Both the position numbers and the translations under genes were made by a program. The notes below the pieces were generated by a model. It was not told the origin of the DNA. It saw only the letters and a program-made list of their open reading frames with translations, and ran no database searches. Positions 1 to 8,972 of a DNA stretch of 64,000 nucleotides are shown here, piece after piece. Origin of the DNA: Chlamydiales bacterium STE3 (GTDB taxonomy: Bacteria > Chlamydiota > Chlamydiia > Chlamydiales > Parachlamydiaceae); contig VKHO01000014.1 in assembly GCA_011125455.1 (NCBI GenBank), positions 1 through 64,000 on the forward strand. The letters are read 5' to 3'. How positions within the stretch are numbered: position 1 is the first letter of the stretch; each line of letters starts with the position of its first letter.

Positions 1-325
1 AGAAGGTCTATTTGGAATTTTTGATGCTTGGAAAAATCCGAGAAGGAAATTAAAAATCTTATGGGTAGATGGGGGATATGAAGGAAACTATGCTCGCTAG
101 CCGAGCAAGAGCTAAAGGGATAGAATTAATTACGGTAAAGAGAAGGGATTCCGCATTTAAGATATTGCCTCGAAGATGGGTTGTTGAGCGCACATTTGCT
201 TGGCTAGGGAGAAATAGGCGATTGAGTAAAGATTATGAGTACAGAACTAACACGAGTGAATCGATGATTTATTTGGGTATGTCCAGGTTAATTTTAAGGC
301 GAATTGGAAGTTTGTGAACACCCTC
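1..325 (+). mobile_element. 3' part of an IS5-family insertion sequence (5' end outside the window)
   Basis: The window opens inside a transposase gene. The coding part ends at 317. The following bases, about 311-325 (a TGTTCACA-like end read inward, outermost CCCTC), look like the right terminal inverted repeat overlapping the stop codon, as is usual in this family. The left end and target duplication are outside the window, so the exact boundary is an inference. Confidence 0.6.
2..317 (+). pseudogene. IS5-family transposase, C-terminal half, frameshifted
   Basis: Two reading frames together give a typical DDE transposase C-terminus. Bases 2-85 read EGLFGIFDAW and then LWVDGGYEG, which contains the second catalytic Asp. 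From about base 80 the homology continues in another frame, with the [16 protein letters not shown] and RLSKDYE motifs that carry the catalytic Glu, ending at 317. The shift falls directly after DGGYEG, and each frame is closed by stops across the junction. This could be a decayed copy or, as in some IS5 subgroups, two ORFs joined by programmed frameshifting. I see no obvious slippery heptamer at the junction, which favours decay. Confidence 0.65.
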
Positions 326-850
326 TAAAAAAGCCCTTACTTTATCTATTTTAAAAATTAAAATCGTAAATCTTCTTTTAATAATAGCTTAAATAAGGGT
401 ATATGTTATTAACTGGCATTTAATTTAATATGTTTTTTTTACTAATAATTCTATTTATGTTTATTAAAACTTATGGTAACATTTTTCATGACGTTTTTTT
501 TAGATGTTTTATTTGCCTTAATTAAAAAATGTAAAGTTTAAAAAATAACTTTTTTTATAAATTTTCAAATTTAAAAATCTCTAAAAACATATAATCTCAT
601 CGAAATTAGCTTCAAGCTGTTCATAGCTAATTCAACCGTTTATGAGGCGGAGCAATTATATAGCAGATTTATAAGCCAAGTGGAGAAAACTACGGGATGG
701 TGAAGAAAGTATAGATAAGCAATGGCATAACAATAAAACATACACTTTATTTAAGGGTTTCTATTTTGCGAGAAAAATTGAATTTTTTCTTGCATAGTGA
801 ATTTACGCTTTTTAGCAATAAGTAATACTTACTTTCAAAGGAGAAATATT
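326..850. other. AT-rich gap between the IS end and the first gene
   Basis: Very AT-rich sequence with no coding frame I can support. It should hold the promoter of the gene starting at 851, but I cannot pick a convincing -35/-10 pair. There are no clear repeats or RNA genes. Confidence 0.4.
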
Positions 851-1561
851 ATGCAACCTTCCACAGTTAATGGACAATCGGGCACAACTAGTAGCTTGAT
901 ATCACCTAGCTCAGGATCTCAACAATCTTGCAGCAGGTGGAATACTCGCACCTGGAGCCCCTCGTCTTCTTTTCAGCCTCGTCCTTTCCAACCTACCTCC
1001 TTTCAACCTCGTCCTTTTCAGCCTACCAATTTTAGTCCTACCTCCTATGCGCCTTCCTCTGCTTCTCCCAGCCCTGTGATTAATGAAGAATCAAATTTTC
1101 AAAGTACACCACCTACTTTAGACCCTTCACGCTTTACACATGTATTTCAAGAAGTAGCCGCTGAAGCTCCCTCTAAAGATGATCAAAAATCAGTTATGCA
1201 ATCCTTAAAAAAAGAAGAACAGAGTGTTGATGAAGATGAAGAAAAGTTAGGAAAAACAACAGGTGAACAAATAGGCCTAAAACTAGCTGCATGCAAACAG
1301 AGAAGTGAAGATATAACTTCATTTTACAAGGAATCGATGAAGATAAATGAGCTATACAGCTCCGCAGCTTTTGAAATTGCAAAGGAGTTGAAGGATGCTA
1401 CTATAGCAAGCATACCAACAGGTAGACCATTGGGAAGGGATTATTTGAAACGGGCGGAGGAAGCACTTAAGAAAGCTGAGGAGATTGAACTTGCTGCTGC
1501 TAAGCAAAGAGACCCAGCACTTCAGTCCGCAATCGATGAATTAAAAAAGACAAAGAATTAG
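851..1561 (+). CDS. Hypothetical protein with an N-terminal Pro/Ser-rich repeat region and a charged helical C-terminus
   Basis: I do not recognise this protein. The start at 851 is preferred over an in-frame upstream start because AAAGGAG lies at 837-843, about seven bases upstream. The product has 236 residues. Roughly residues 30-75 are a low-complexity segment with repeated F-Q-P-R-P-F-Q-P-T-like units, followed by a Glu/Lys/Ala-rich stretch likely to form helices or a coiled coil. No signal peptide or membrane segment is visible. The modular, disordered N-terminus resembles chlamydial secreted or effector-type proteins, but this is only a resemblance. The sequence just downstream of the stop is a decayed copy of the gene's own 3' end, so the present protein may be a shortened version of a longer ancestor. 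Confidence 0.6.
   Translation: MQPSTVNGQSGTTSSLISPSSGSQQSCSRWNTRTWSPSSSFQPRPFQPTSFQPRPFQPTNFSPTSYAPSSASPSPVINEESNFQSTPPTLDPSRFTHVFQEVAAEAPSKDDQKSVMQSLKKEEQSVDEDEEKLGKTTGEQIGLKLAACKQRSEDITSFYKESMKINELYSSAAFEIAKELKDATIASIPTGRPLGRDYLKRAEEALKKAEEIELAAAKQRDPALQSAIDELKKTKN
1461..1525 (+). repeat. 65-bp direct repeat, copy 1 (inside the gene)
   Basis: This copy encodes the EALKKAEEIELAAAKQ-like segment near the C-terminus. A second copy of the same length, roughly 85 % identical by eye, starts 149 bp further on at 1610. Confidence 0.75.
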
Positions 1562-1609
1562 TGGTTTCTGCTGCTCAGCAAGATGGCAGGACATTATAGC
1601 AGAAGCAGG

Positions 1610-1674
1610 AAGCACTTAAGAAAGCTGAGTAGATTAAACTTACTGCCGTTAAGCAAAAAGGAACAGTAACTCAG
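1610..1674 (+). repeat. 65-bp direct repeat, copy 2 (outside the gene, decayed)
   Basis: This copy matches 1461-1525 but lies after the stop codon in another frame. It contains a TAG where copy 1 has GAG, so it cannot be translated in full. It marks a former longer 3' end or a failed repeat expansion. Confidence 0.75.
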
Positions 1675-2253
1675 CGTTGCCCGCAAAGAGCTTAAAAATG
1701 ATAAAAATATTGCATTAGCTGCGGAGTAAGAAGATTACTAGACTCATTTTTTTGCTCATGAGTATTAAAGAACAATCAGGAGATTGCGTGTGCTAGTAAT
1801 AGGCAATCTATTTTTTGCAACTTGAGATTGCTTTCCTCAGCTTTATTAGGATAAATAATCTAGAGAAAGCTGAGGTCCTGTGAAATGAATTAGCCTTTAA
1901 GGATAGCTCTACTAAATCAGCAAGAAGGTAAGCCAATCACAGTCTCGTTCAGCTAAATCATTTAATATGCTGTAGCATTCCCTACTTTGATAAGCAAGAG
2001 TTACCTAGCACATTCTATTTCTGCCAGTGGTATCTTGCCCTCCATCTTTTCGTGTGCAAGACGCTTGGCATCTAAGAATATTGGCAAAGGCGTCTTGCCA
2101 AAACACTGTTAGCTCGCCATAATTTACTCTAAAAATTTCCTTATTTCATGAGTATTGCAACGACCACTTTCATATGGCCGGCTATTACCTATAGAGTTGT
2201 TTTTACCGGAGAAATTCGTTTTATTATCTTTTTGAGAACTTAAGATGGATTAT
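1675..2253. other. Non-coding gap with possible gene remnant
   Basis: Apart from the terminator-like hairpin at 1791-1816, no coding frame can be supported. A short hairpin with CAAGACGC/GCGTCTTG arms lies near 2058-2097. The region may be debris of the ancestral 3' end of the preceding gene. Confidence 0.3.
1791..1816 (+). terminator. Rho-independent terminator candidate
   Basis: AGATTGC (1791-1797) pairs with GCAATCT (1803-1809) around a five-base loop, and six T follow at 1811-1816. It lies about 230 bp beyond the present stop of the proline-rich gene, which suggests that the transcript, and perhaps the ancestral gene, extended this far. Confidence 0.5.
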
Positions 2254-2285
2254 AGAGCAACACTCCATAATAAGAATGTTGCTCT
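2254..2285 (-). terminator. Hairpin after htpX
   Basis: A perfect nine-base stem, AGAGCAACA (2254-2262) with TGTTGCTCT (2277-2285), sits directly downstream of the htpX stop on the minus strand. There is no strong T-run, so it may act as an mRNA 3'-end stabiliser or a weak terminator. Confidence 0.45.
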
Positions 2286-2291
2286 CTGAGA

Positions 2292-3194
2292 TTAAAGAGT
2301 CTTATAGCGTTTTTGCAGGCGCGCAATTCGATCATCTAGGGGAGGGTGGCTTGCGAAGAATTTAAGAATCCCTGAATAGTTAGAAATTTTAAATGCTTGA
2401 AAAGCTGGCTGGTCCTTAGATTGGTCTTTAATTTCAACTGTCTTTTTTAAAGCATTAAGAGCAGAGATCATCTTTTCGGGGCTGGAAAGTTTAGCTCCTC
2501 CAAGATCTGCACGGTACTCTCTGCGTCTTGAGAAAGTTGCAATGACCACACTCCCTAGAATCATAAAAACCATTTCTAACAAAAAGACGATACCATAGTA
2601 AGCAAATCCCCCAGCATTGCTTTCTTCCCTTCGATCTCCACGAGTCACTGCATAGGCAATGATCCGAGCAAAGAACATAACAAAGGCGTTAACGACACCC
2701 TGAAGAAGAGTCATAGTGACCATATCTCCATTGGCAATGTGTGTAACTTCATGTCCCAGCACCCCTTCGACTTGAGCATCATTCATTCTTTGCAACAGCC
2801 CAGAGGACACTGCGACTAAGGAATTACGTTTTGATGGCCCTGTAGCAAAAGCATTAACCTCTGGTGAATTATAAATTCCTACTTCGGGCATTGCTGGCAA
2901 ACCAGCTTTTTTTGAAAGGGCGTGCACCATATTCAATACTTCCCTAGCAGCTGGATCATTAGTGTTAGGGTCAATCATTCGAATACCCATCATCGACTTT
3001 GCCATGAATTTAGAGAGCAACAAAGAAATGAAAGCACCTCCCATGCCCCAAATTAGACAAAATATAGCTAAAGTCGGTAGGTTAAGCCCTCGCTTTTGCA
3101 GAAACGGTTGGATATTAAAAATATAAAGAAAAAATGAAATAACTGTGACAACTAGAAAGTTGACAGTTAAGAATAAAAAGATTCTTTTTGCCAT
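2292..3194 (-). CDS. htpX: Membrane zinc metalloprotease HtpX (M48B)
   Basis: HtpX degrades misfolded inner-membrane proteins with its active site on the cytoplasmic face. The protein has 300 residues, the usual family size. It has two N-terminal membrane segments (about 5-27 and 38-60), the zinc-binding HEVTH at 148-152, a second pair of hydrophobic segments (about 160-185 and 200-222), and the third zinc ligand Glu226 in RRREYRAD. The NAFATGP motif before the active site is typical. A purine-rich AAAGGAA site precedes the ATG. The gene is monocistronic, divergent from the His-rich gene, with a hairpin just after its stop. A second, more distant M48 protease lies at 8973-9935. Confidence 0.93.
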   Translation of the reverse strand: MAKRIFLFLTVNFLVVTVISFFLYIFNIQPFLQKRGLNLPTLAIFCLIWGMGGAFISLLLSKFMAKSMMGIRMIDPNTNDPAAREVLNMVHALSKKAGLPAMPEVGIYNSPEVNAFATGPSKRNSLVAVSSGLLQRMNDAQVEGVLGHEVTHIANGDMVTMTLLQGVVNAFVMFFARIIAYAVTRGDRREESNAGGFAYYGIVFLLEMVFMILGSVVIATFSRRREYRADLGGAKLSSPEKMISALNALKKTVEIKDQSKDQPAFQAFKISNYSGILKFFASHPPLDDRIARLQKRYKTL

Positions 3195-3609
3195 AGCGGT
3201 AAATTCCTTTTTGGTGTGGGCAGATAATCATCTTTCTCTCTGTAAAAGAGAAAATCTCGTAAATCCTTCCAAATGCAACTGCTTAAAGTGAAATTTTTGG
3301 CAAAATTTTATCTCTAAAATTGCGCTAATAAAAACCACTTTAACAAGCAGCCCAATTTATAAAAAATGGGGAATGTTGAACAAACGAAGGAAATTATTTA
3401 TAAACTTATCTTAGTACTTAAGGGGAATAAATTTAAAGTATTTAGATTAAATGGATTCTATTTTTTACTCCTTCTCAGATACTTCAAAAGAAAAAAAATA
3501 TAGTTGGAATTTTTATAAAATAGGTAAAAATATTATTTTCTATTATAATAAAGAATTAAGCATTGATATTTTTTTCATACTCTTATTTTGTAAGAAGGGA
3601 GGAAAAATT
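3195..3609. other. Divergent intergenic region, htpX / His-rich protein
   Basis: About 415 bp of AT-rich sequence between two divergent genes. An open frame continues upstream of the chosen start of the His-rich gene (to 3451), but that extension is low-complexity AT-rich sequence without a ribosome-binding site. Promoters for both genes should lie here; none is clear enough to place. Confidence 0.4.
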
Positions 3610-3963
3610 ATGGATCTTCGCAAATCATTTTCCCGATCTATTTTTTTCGCATTATGGTGTGTGCCTTTGGTGTTAACACAGCAAGTTACAGCCGATGAGC
3701 CTCAGGTGGGAGAAGCAGAAAAGTTGATTGTAAAAGATAACCACCGTGGTAAGCACAACCATCATCATGGACATCATCGCGACCATAACCATAAACACCA
3801 TAAACACCATAGACATCACCATCATAATCACTGGAATGAGGGCTGGGGCTGGGGTGGATCTGGATATTACTATGGCACACCCTCCTACTATTACCAAACT
3901 CCTGAATATAACTTTTACGAATCAACGCCTTACTATTACTATCGAACATTTCCAAATAGTTAG
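3610..3963 (+). CDS. Small secreted His-rich / Tyr-rich protein
   Basis: No known family recognised. The start at 3610 is chosen because a strong GGGAGG site lies just upstream and the protein then begins with a clear signal peptide: basic MDLRKSFSR, a hydrophobic core, and a likely cleavage after QQVTA near residue 28. The mature part has three zones: a short acidic linker, a histidine zone (about residues 45-73, more than half His with Lys, Asn, Arg and Asp), and a Gly/Tyr-rich tail with YYYG, YYYQ and YYYYR runs. Such histidine zones often bind Ni, Zn or Cu, so a periplasmic or surface metal buffer is plausible, but this is inferred from composition only. It stands alone, convergent with queC. 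Confidence 0.7.
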   Translation: MDLRKSFSRSIFFALWCVPLVLTQQVTADEPQVGEAEKLIVKDNHRGKHNHHHGHHRDHNHKHHKHHRHHHHNHWNEGWGWGGSGYYYGTPSYYYQTPEYNFYESTPYYYYRTFPNS

Positions 3964-4038
3964 TTCTTCTGCAGACTGTAACTATTTCAGAGCTTCTAGT
4001 AGTGTTCAGGGGAGTTGGCAAAAAAGATAGGCGCAAAA

Positions 4039-4071
4039 AAGCTGAGTAATAAAAAATGTGCTTCTCAGCTT
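4039..4071. terminator. Bidirectional terminator between convergent genes
   Basis: AAGCTGAG (4039-4046) pairs with CTCAGCTT (4064-4071). A-runs on the left and a T-containing right side make it usable in either direction. It separates the His-rich gene (+) from queC (-). Confidence 0.5.
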
Positions 4072-4101
4072 AAAGCCAAATAACCCCGCCACGATTTTTG
4101 C

Positions 4102-4773
4102 TTAGTAAGATTGAGCATGAGTCTTCTTGAAAGCATCCCTTCTGAGGACGCAAGCATCGCACTGCAAACAAGGGTCTTTACTGGTTGTAGGCTGATAACA
4201 GCTCCAGGTCATATGCAGGGGAACATTAAGCTCTAAACCTTTTCTGACGATATCTTCTTTTCCAAGATGGAGAAAAGGGGTCATTAAAGTTGGGGGAGAG
4301 GAGACTACAGCTTGTTTTGTGGCTAAATTTAGAACATTTTGAAATGCTACCATGTAAGCTGGCCGGCAGTCTGGATAAGGATGGAGATCATTGGCATTCG
4401 AAGCAATATAGATTTCTTGAGCATCTAGTGATTCCGCAATAGCAGCGGAATAGGCGAGGAAAAGCGTATTTCTAGCAGGAACATAGGTGTTTGGAATTGA
4501 ATGTGCGATTTCATTGACAGTCCGATTGGTTGGTGCTTTTATCGAACCATGGATGAGAGAGGTATTGCTAAAGATCGAAGGATCAATAACAATTTCTTGC
4601 TGAGTAATATTATAAAAAAGCGCAATTTTTCTGGCTGCTTCAAGTTCTAAGCTATGCTTTTGCCCATAATGAAAAGTGAGTGCGTGGCAGTCCCTTCCCA
4701 AGGAAATCGCCTGGGCGAGCATGACTGTTGAATCTAATCCGCCACTTAATAATACAACCGCTTTCGACATCAT
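4102..4773 (-). CDS. queC: 7-cyano-7-deazaguanine (preQ0) synthase QueC
   Basis: QueC converts 7-carboxy-7-deazaguanine to preQ0 using ATP and ammonia, in queuosine tRNA modification. The N-terminal PP-loop SGGLDST (residues 9-15) binds ATP. The C-terminus has the zinc-binding cysteines in SWSCYQ and the CLQCDAC motif. At 223 residues it is normal size. Its ATG overlaps the queE stop in an ATGA arrangement, so the two genes are translationally coupled. AAGGGGG just upstream is the likely ribosome-binding site. The next pathway step after QueE is thus encoded right beside it; queD and queF are not in this window. Confidence 0.93.
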   Translation of the reverse strand: MMSKAVVLLSGGLDSTVMLAQAISLGRDCHALTFHYGQKHSLELEAARKIALFYNITQQEIVIDPSIFSNTSLIHGSIKAPTNRTVNEIAHSIPNTYVPARNTLFLAYSAAIAESLDAQEIYIASNANDLHPYPDCRPAYMVAFQNVLNLATKQAVVSSPPTLMTPFLHLGKEDIVRKGLELNVPLHMTWSCYQPTTSKDPCLQCDACVLRRDAFKKTHAQSY

Positions 4774-5420
4774 ACCCCCTTAGTTTCAGGAGACCAAATA
4801 TACTTATGGCATTGAAGATTTAATCGACAAGGCAACTTATCCTGCAAAATCCAATGTATCAACTCTTTAGGCTCCAGTTTGCCAAATACCGGCGAGACCA
4901 GCACTTCTTTGGAGCGATCAAACAAATGGTACTCTCTGCAAATAGAAATAGTATAATCAAAATCCTTTTTGTCTTGGACAACAAACTTGACTTCATCATG
5001 TTCTCTAAGATTTCTTAGGTTAGGGAAATAGTTTTTTTCTTCCATTTGGCTGCCAGGGCACTTTACATCGAGAATAATTCGCACTCTTTCATCTACTTTA
5101 TCTATTGGCAAAGATCCGCCTGTTTCTAAAGAAACAGTGTAGTTAAGCTCACATAATTTTTGCATTAGAGTCAAAACATTTGGCTGCAATAAAGGTTCTC
5201 CCCCTGTGACACAAACGTAACGACAACCAAATTCTTTAACCTTATCTAAAATGTATTCAACGGATTGAGAAGTACCTCTTCCAAAAGAATAAGAGGTGTC
5301 GCACCATGCGCAGCGTAGATTGCAACGAGCTAGTCTTACAAAAGTTGTCATTTGACCTGTTAAGCTTGTTTCTCCTTGAACGCTTGCAAAAATTTCAATT
5401 AAATTGAGAAAAGTATTCAT
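4770..5420 (-). CDS. queE: 7-carboxy-7-deazaguanine synthase QueE (radical SAM)
   Basis: QueE is a radical-SAM enzyme that contracts 6-carboxytetrahydropterin to 7-carboxy-7-deazaguanine. The 4Fe-4S motif CNLRCAWC (Cys33, 37 and 40 from the start used here) and the following GGEPLLQ SAM-binding motif are visible. I chose the ATG at 5420, giving MNTFLNLIEIF, rather than the TTG 18 bases upstream, because homologues begin close to the EIFxSVQGE motif. At 216 residues it matches the family. It is the first gene of the queE-queC pair and is divergent from mdh. Confidence 0.92.
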   Translation of the reverse strand: MNTFLNLIEIFASVQGETSLTGQMTTFVRLARCNLRCAWCDTSYSFGRGTSQSVEYILDKVKEFGCRYVCVTGGEPLLQPNVLTLMQKLCELNYTVSLETGGSLPIDKVDERVRIILDVKCPGSQMEEKNYFPNLRNLREHDEVKFVVQDKKDFDYTISICREYHLFDRSKEVLVSPVFGKLEPKELIHWILQDKLPCRLNLQCHKYIWSPETKGV

Positions 5421-5753
5421 AGCGCAAAATAATAACAAAAAAAGTTATAATTAACTAACTTTTTTTGTTCTTATACATCTGGATGCAGATTTAACGTGAA
5501 ATCATTCCTTTAGACTTCATCCCTATTGATCCCATCTTTTAAGTGCGCTAAGGGGTAAAATCGGCTAAGATCACCAAGATATTTTATAAATTGAATAGAT
5601 GAACCAAAAAGTGCTAAATAATTAATTTTTTAAGGGATAACAATACTAATAATCATTATATATCTATCTTAGATAAGCTTGATATTAAAAAGTTCCAATT
5701 TTAGAAAAATCACGAAAACCTTTTTAATTTAAAAAAATAGGAAGATAAATTTG
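5421..5753. other. Divergent intergenic region, queE / mdh
   Basis: About 330 bp with no ORF. It should contain the queE and mdh promoters. I found no riboswitch-like conserved block; in particular no convincing preQ1 aptamer precedes queE. Confidence 0.4.
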
Positions 5754-6752
5754 ATGAAGAGCAAGCCGACATTAAATGTTGCCGTTACTGGTGGTGCGGG
5801 TCAGATCGCTTACAATTTATTGTTTAGAATTGCTAGTGGGGAGTGTTTTGGAAAAGATCAGCCTATTTCTCTTCGTATCCTTGAAGTTCAGGATGCCTTA
5901 CGGGCTTTAGAAGGGGTGAAAATGGAGCTCGAGGATTGCGCTTTTCCCTTGCTCAAAGAAATCCTTATCGGAAAAGCACCAAATGAGATTTTTAAAGATG
6001 CAAACTGGGCCTTGTTGCTTGGTTCCAAGCCCCGAGGGCCAGGTATGGAGCGTAAGGATTTACTAAAGGAAAATTCTAAAATTTTTATTGAGCAGGGAAA
6101 ATCTTTAAATGCTGTAGCTGATAGAAATGTTAAAGTTCTCGTTGTAGGCAATCCCTGTAATACCAATTGTTTGATTGCACTAAAGAATGCTCCTGAGTTG
6201 GAGGAAAAAAACTTCTTTGCTATGACAAGATTAGATCAAAATCGAGCGGTCTTTCAATTAGCATCAAAAGCACACGTACAAATATCTGCAGTAAAAAACG
6301 TGACGATTTGGGGGAATCATTCTGCTACGCAAGTACCTGACTTCGTCAATGCTAAAATTAACGAGCAGCCTGTCGTCGATGTTATAGAGGACCTTTTATG
6401 GCTGGAAGATAGTTTTGTCTCGATCGTCCAGAAAAGAGGAGCTGACATTATTGAAAAAAGAGGAAAATCGTCAGCAGCATCTGCTGCAAATGCGATTGTT
6501 GACTCAATTAAAGACCTATCTCAGCCCACCCCTAATGATCAATGGTTTTCATTAGCTCTTTCGAGCAATGGCAATCCATACGATGTGGAAGAAAATCTCA
6601 TTTTTTCTTTGCCTTGTAGATTGAACGCAAAAGGATTGGTGGAAATTGTTCCAAACTTGCAAGTCAATGAGTATTTAAAATATCGTTTGCAGATAACAAC
6701 AAGAGAGTTAATGGAAGAGCGACAAATGGTAGGGGAGCTATGTCAGAATTAA
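5754..6752 (+). CDS. mdh: Malate dehydrogenase (NAD-dependent, group 2 / cytosolic type)
   Basis: The enzyme interconverts malate and oxaloacetate in the TCA cycle. The N-terminus has the NAD-binding [11 protein letters not shown] loop. Further on are the NPCNTNC stretch, the substrate/proton-relay motif MTRLDQNRA and the catalytic histidine in [11 protein letters not shown]. The sequence belongs to the long-loop MDH group also found in Chlamydia and in plant and animal cytosol. The length, about 332 residues, is normal. AGGAAG lies nine bases before the ATG at 5754; a TTG directly upstream is an alternative start. Its last 13 bases overlap the citrate synthase gene, so the product of one reaction and its consumer are co-translated. 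Confidence 0.95.
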   Translation: MKSKPTLNVAVTGGAGQIAYNLLFRIASGECFGKDQPISLRILEVQDALRALEGVKMELEDCAFPLLKEILIGKAPNEIFKDANWALLLGSKPRGPGMERKDLLKENSKIFIEQGKSLNAVADRNVKVLVVGNPCNTNCLIALKNAPELEEKNFFAMTRLDQNRAVFQLASKAHVQISAVKNVTIWGNHSATQVPDFVNAKINEQPVVDVIEDLLWLEDSFVSIVQKRGADIIEKRGKSSAASAANAIVDSIKDLSQPTPNDQWFSLALSSNGNPYDVEENLIFSLPCRLNAKGLVEIVPNLQVNEYLKYRLQITTRELMEERQMVGELCQN

Positions 6753-7900
6753 TTTTTGAGATTACAAAAGATAATTTGGAGACTGGAATGAGAGGGTACC
6801 CTGTTGGGTATTGCACAACTTCTACAGTTGATCCCACAAAGGGATTGTTCTATTCAGGTAAATCTGTAAAAGATTTGGCTTTTGAAGAACCCGAAAAAGT
6901 CATTTACCTGCTTTATTTTGGCAAGGAGGGCTCAAAAGAAGAATTAGAGCAGTTTAAAAGCGATTTGCAAAAAAGGGCACATTGCTCAGAAGAAATGTTA
7001 CAGCATCTATGCTCATTACCTCGAATTGGACATCCGATGAAGCTATTTACTACAGCACTTCTTATAGCAGGGATGTATGAAAGCTGTGGTAATTACAGAG
7101 AAGACTGCTTAAATCTTATTGCGAAAATACCGCAAATTACCGCAACAGTGATTAATTACCATGCGGGATGGGGTAAAGGTAATTCCTCGAGACCCGAATT
7201 AGGGTATATGGAAAACTTTACACAAATGTTGGCTGTTCCGCATGTTAACCAGCAAGAGTTAAATCAAGTCTTTCAACTTTTTAATATTTTGCATTATGAT
7301 CATGGTGGTGGTAATCTTTCTACTTTTGTAGGGAAAGCTATTGCATCAGGCTTAGAGGATATGTATGGATCCATTGCAGGTGCAATGTGTGCTTTAGCGG
7401 GTCCAAGGCATGGCAAAGCAAATCAAGAATGTTTGGAGTTTAACCAAAAGATTCTTGCTCAAGTCGGTGAAGATGCTTCCTTGCAGGATGTTGAAAAATT
7501 ATTAAGGAGTTTTTTAGATAGCAATCAATTGATTTTTGGCTTTGGCCATGCAGTACTTCGCGTCGAAGATCCAAGAGCAACTGTGCTTTTTGAAGTGGCT
7601 GAAAAAAAATATCATGATCATCCGCTTGTAAAAATTGCAAGCTTACTCAGAAGGGCAGGGCCAGAAGTATTAAAGGAAAATCCCAAAATATCAGATCCCT
7701 ACCCAAATGTTGATTCTATCTCTGGAACTTTGTTATCGGCAGCAGGCTTTGATTACCCTGAGTACTTTACATTGCTCTTCGGCATGTCAAGAGTAGTAGG
7801 GATTGCGATACAGATCGTTTATGAAAGAGTCGTTGCTAGAGAGGGAAAAGGCACGCCGATTATTCGGCCAAAATACATTTTTAAACCTGGAAATTCATGA
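6740..7900 (+). CDS. gltA: Citrate synthase, mitochondrial-like type
   Basis: It condenses oxaloacetate with acetyl-CoA, the entry step of the TCA cycle. The catalytic triad of the family is present: His224 in GPRHGKAN, His270 in FGFGHAVLR and Asp325 in NVDSISG. The HYDHGGGN motif resembles the eukaryotic/mitochondrial group more than the large hexameric Gram-negative type. The usual NVDAHSG is NVDSISG here, a small change next to the catalytic Asp. The protein has 386 residues. The start has a good GGGGAG site inside the end of mdh. Chlamydiaceae lack this enzyme while amoeba-associated chlamydiae have it, so it supports the taxonomic call. Confidence 0.94.
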   Translation: MSELIFEITKDNLETGMRGYPVGYCTTSTVDPTKGLFYSGKSVKDLAFEEPEKVIYLLYFGKEGSKEELEQFKSDLQKRAHCSEEMLQHLCSLPRIGHPMKLFTTALLIAGMYESCGNYREDCLNLIAKIPQITATVINYHAGWGKGNSSRPELGYMENFTQMLAVPHVNQQELNQVFQLFNILHYDHGGGNLSTFVGKAIASGLEDMYGSIAGAMCALAGPRHGKANQECLEFNQKILAQVGEDASLQDVEKLLRSFLDSNQLIFGFGHAVLRVEDPRATVLFEVAEKKYHDHPLVKIASLLRRAGPEVLKENPKISDPYPNVDSISGTLLSAAGFDYPEYFTLLFGMSRVVGIAIQIVYERVVAREGKGTPIIRPKYIFKPGNS

Positions 7901-8736
7901 ACTTGTCCAATATTCAGTTTATTTTTAACCGCGCTTTTGCAAAATCTTTTTCATTTAAAAAAAACCTACTTACATTTGCGGTTCTTGCTCTTTTTGGGGT
8001 TTTTATTGTCTTCTGTCAGGGACTGCGATTAAATGCCAATAATAATTGGATTGCAACAAGCCTTGTTTTTTTGCCTATTTTTCTTTGTTCCGGAGTTCTC
8101 TTGGCAACAGGGATTATTCTCATTCGCCTCTACCATGATGAGGTAAAAAATAAGGAAATTTCTTATAGCGGACTTATAGGAAAGTCTTGGGAGATTGTCC
8201 TAGGAGCTTCTTATTTTTCTATTCCGATCATTTTAATCTATCTTTTGCTTTGGATGCTTCTTGGAATTTTTATTTTGCTAGAAGAAATACCCGGAATTGG
8301 GGGATTTTTCTCTGCAATTCTTTCTTTTGCACCATTCTTGTTGAATTTAGCCACTCTTGTTTTATGTGTGCTCGTTATTGGTTTACTTTTTTTTGTCACT
8401 CCAATTGTAGCTTTAAAAGGCTTAAGTCGCTCTAACGTGACAAATTCCTTGATTAAAAGAATGAAAGGAGATGTTTTTGCCAATGTGTTTCTTTTTGTGA
8501 TTGGCATCGCACCGCTAGTTGCAGCTTTTTTTCTGCTTTTTTCCGCGGCCTATCTGACAAAGCATTTTTGTGAACCTTGTGGACATCCTGTACAAGTAAC
8601 GCTACAGCTTTTCTTTATTATGATCCCATTTGCTGCTATTCTATCTCCTTCAGTGGTCTTTTTTTTCAATTTTGCTGTTGAATCACATGTGTTGATTAAT
8701 GGGAAAATGGCAAAAGACGCCAATGCAACGGATTGA
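7897..8736 (+). CDS. Polytopic membrane protein of unknown function
   Basis: Not recognised at family level. The start codon overlaps the gltA stop (ATGA), so it is the third gene of the mdh-gltA operon. The product has 279 residues and about six hydrophobic segments (about 23-42, 52-75, 105-130, 140-170, 195-220 and 240-265), short basic loops and no soluble domain. The pattern resembles the poorly characterised integral membrane proteins found in many chlamydiae. Coupling to TCA genes may be coincidental; a transport role is possible but not shown. Confidence 0.75.
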   Translation: MNLSNIQFIFNRAFAKSFSFKKNLLTFAVLALFGVFIVFCQGLRLNANNNWIATSLVFLPIFLCSGVLLATGIILIRLYHDEVKNKEISYSGLIGKSWEIVLGASYFSIPIILIYLLLWMLLGIFILLEEIPGIGGFFSAILSFAPFLLNLATLVLCVLVIGLLFFVTPIVALKGLSRSNVTNSLIKRMKGDVFANVFLFVIGIAPLVAAFFLLFSAAYLTKHFCEPCGHPVQVTLQLFFIMIPFAAILSPSVVFFFNFAVESHVLINGKMAKDANATD

Positions 8737-8789
8737 AGCTCAAATGTTTTAAATTAATGGTGGGTTTCAATTCTATTAATAACTCTAAA

Positions 8790-8809
8790 TTTAAGCTGCA
8801 CAGCTTAAA
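8790..8809. terminator. Short hairpin between convergent genes
   Basis: TTTAAGCTG (8790-8798) pairs with CAGCTTAAA (8801-8809), a nine-base perfect stem. It lies between the membrane protein gene (+) and the M48 protease (-). Without a strong T-run its function is uncertain. Confidence 0.35.
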
Positions 8810-8972
8810 GTGGAAATAATCGTAGAAGTTTGGTTTTCCCCTACATTGGGCTTAATCAACACAACTTCCTTAGATCTCTATTTGCTAAGCTGGTCTCAAT
8901 AACTTTTGAGATAGCCATTTCTTGAAAATTGGATCTGCATTCTTCCACAAGCTGTTTTTGCTTGAAGGCCAA

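Noticed and set aside
3686-4036. Overlapping open frames on both strands across the His-rich gene
   Set aside because: They arise from the CAT/CAC-rich repeat and have no ribosome-binding sites; the plus-strand frame with signal peptide explains the region.
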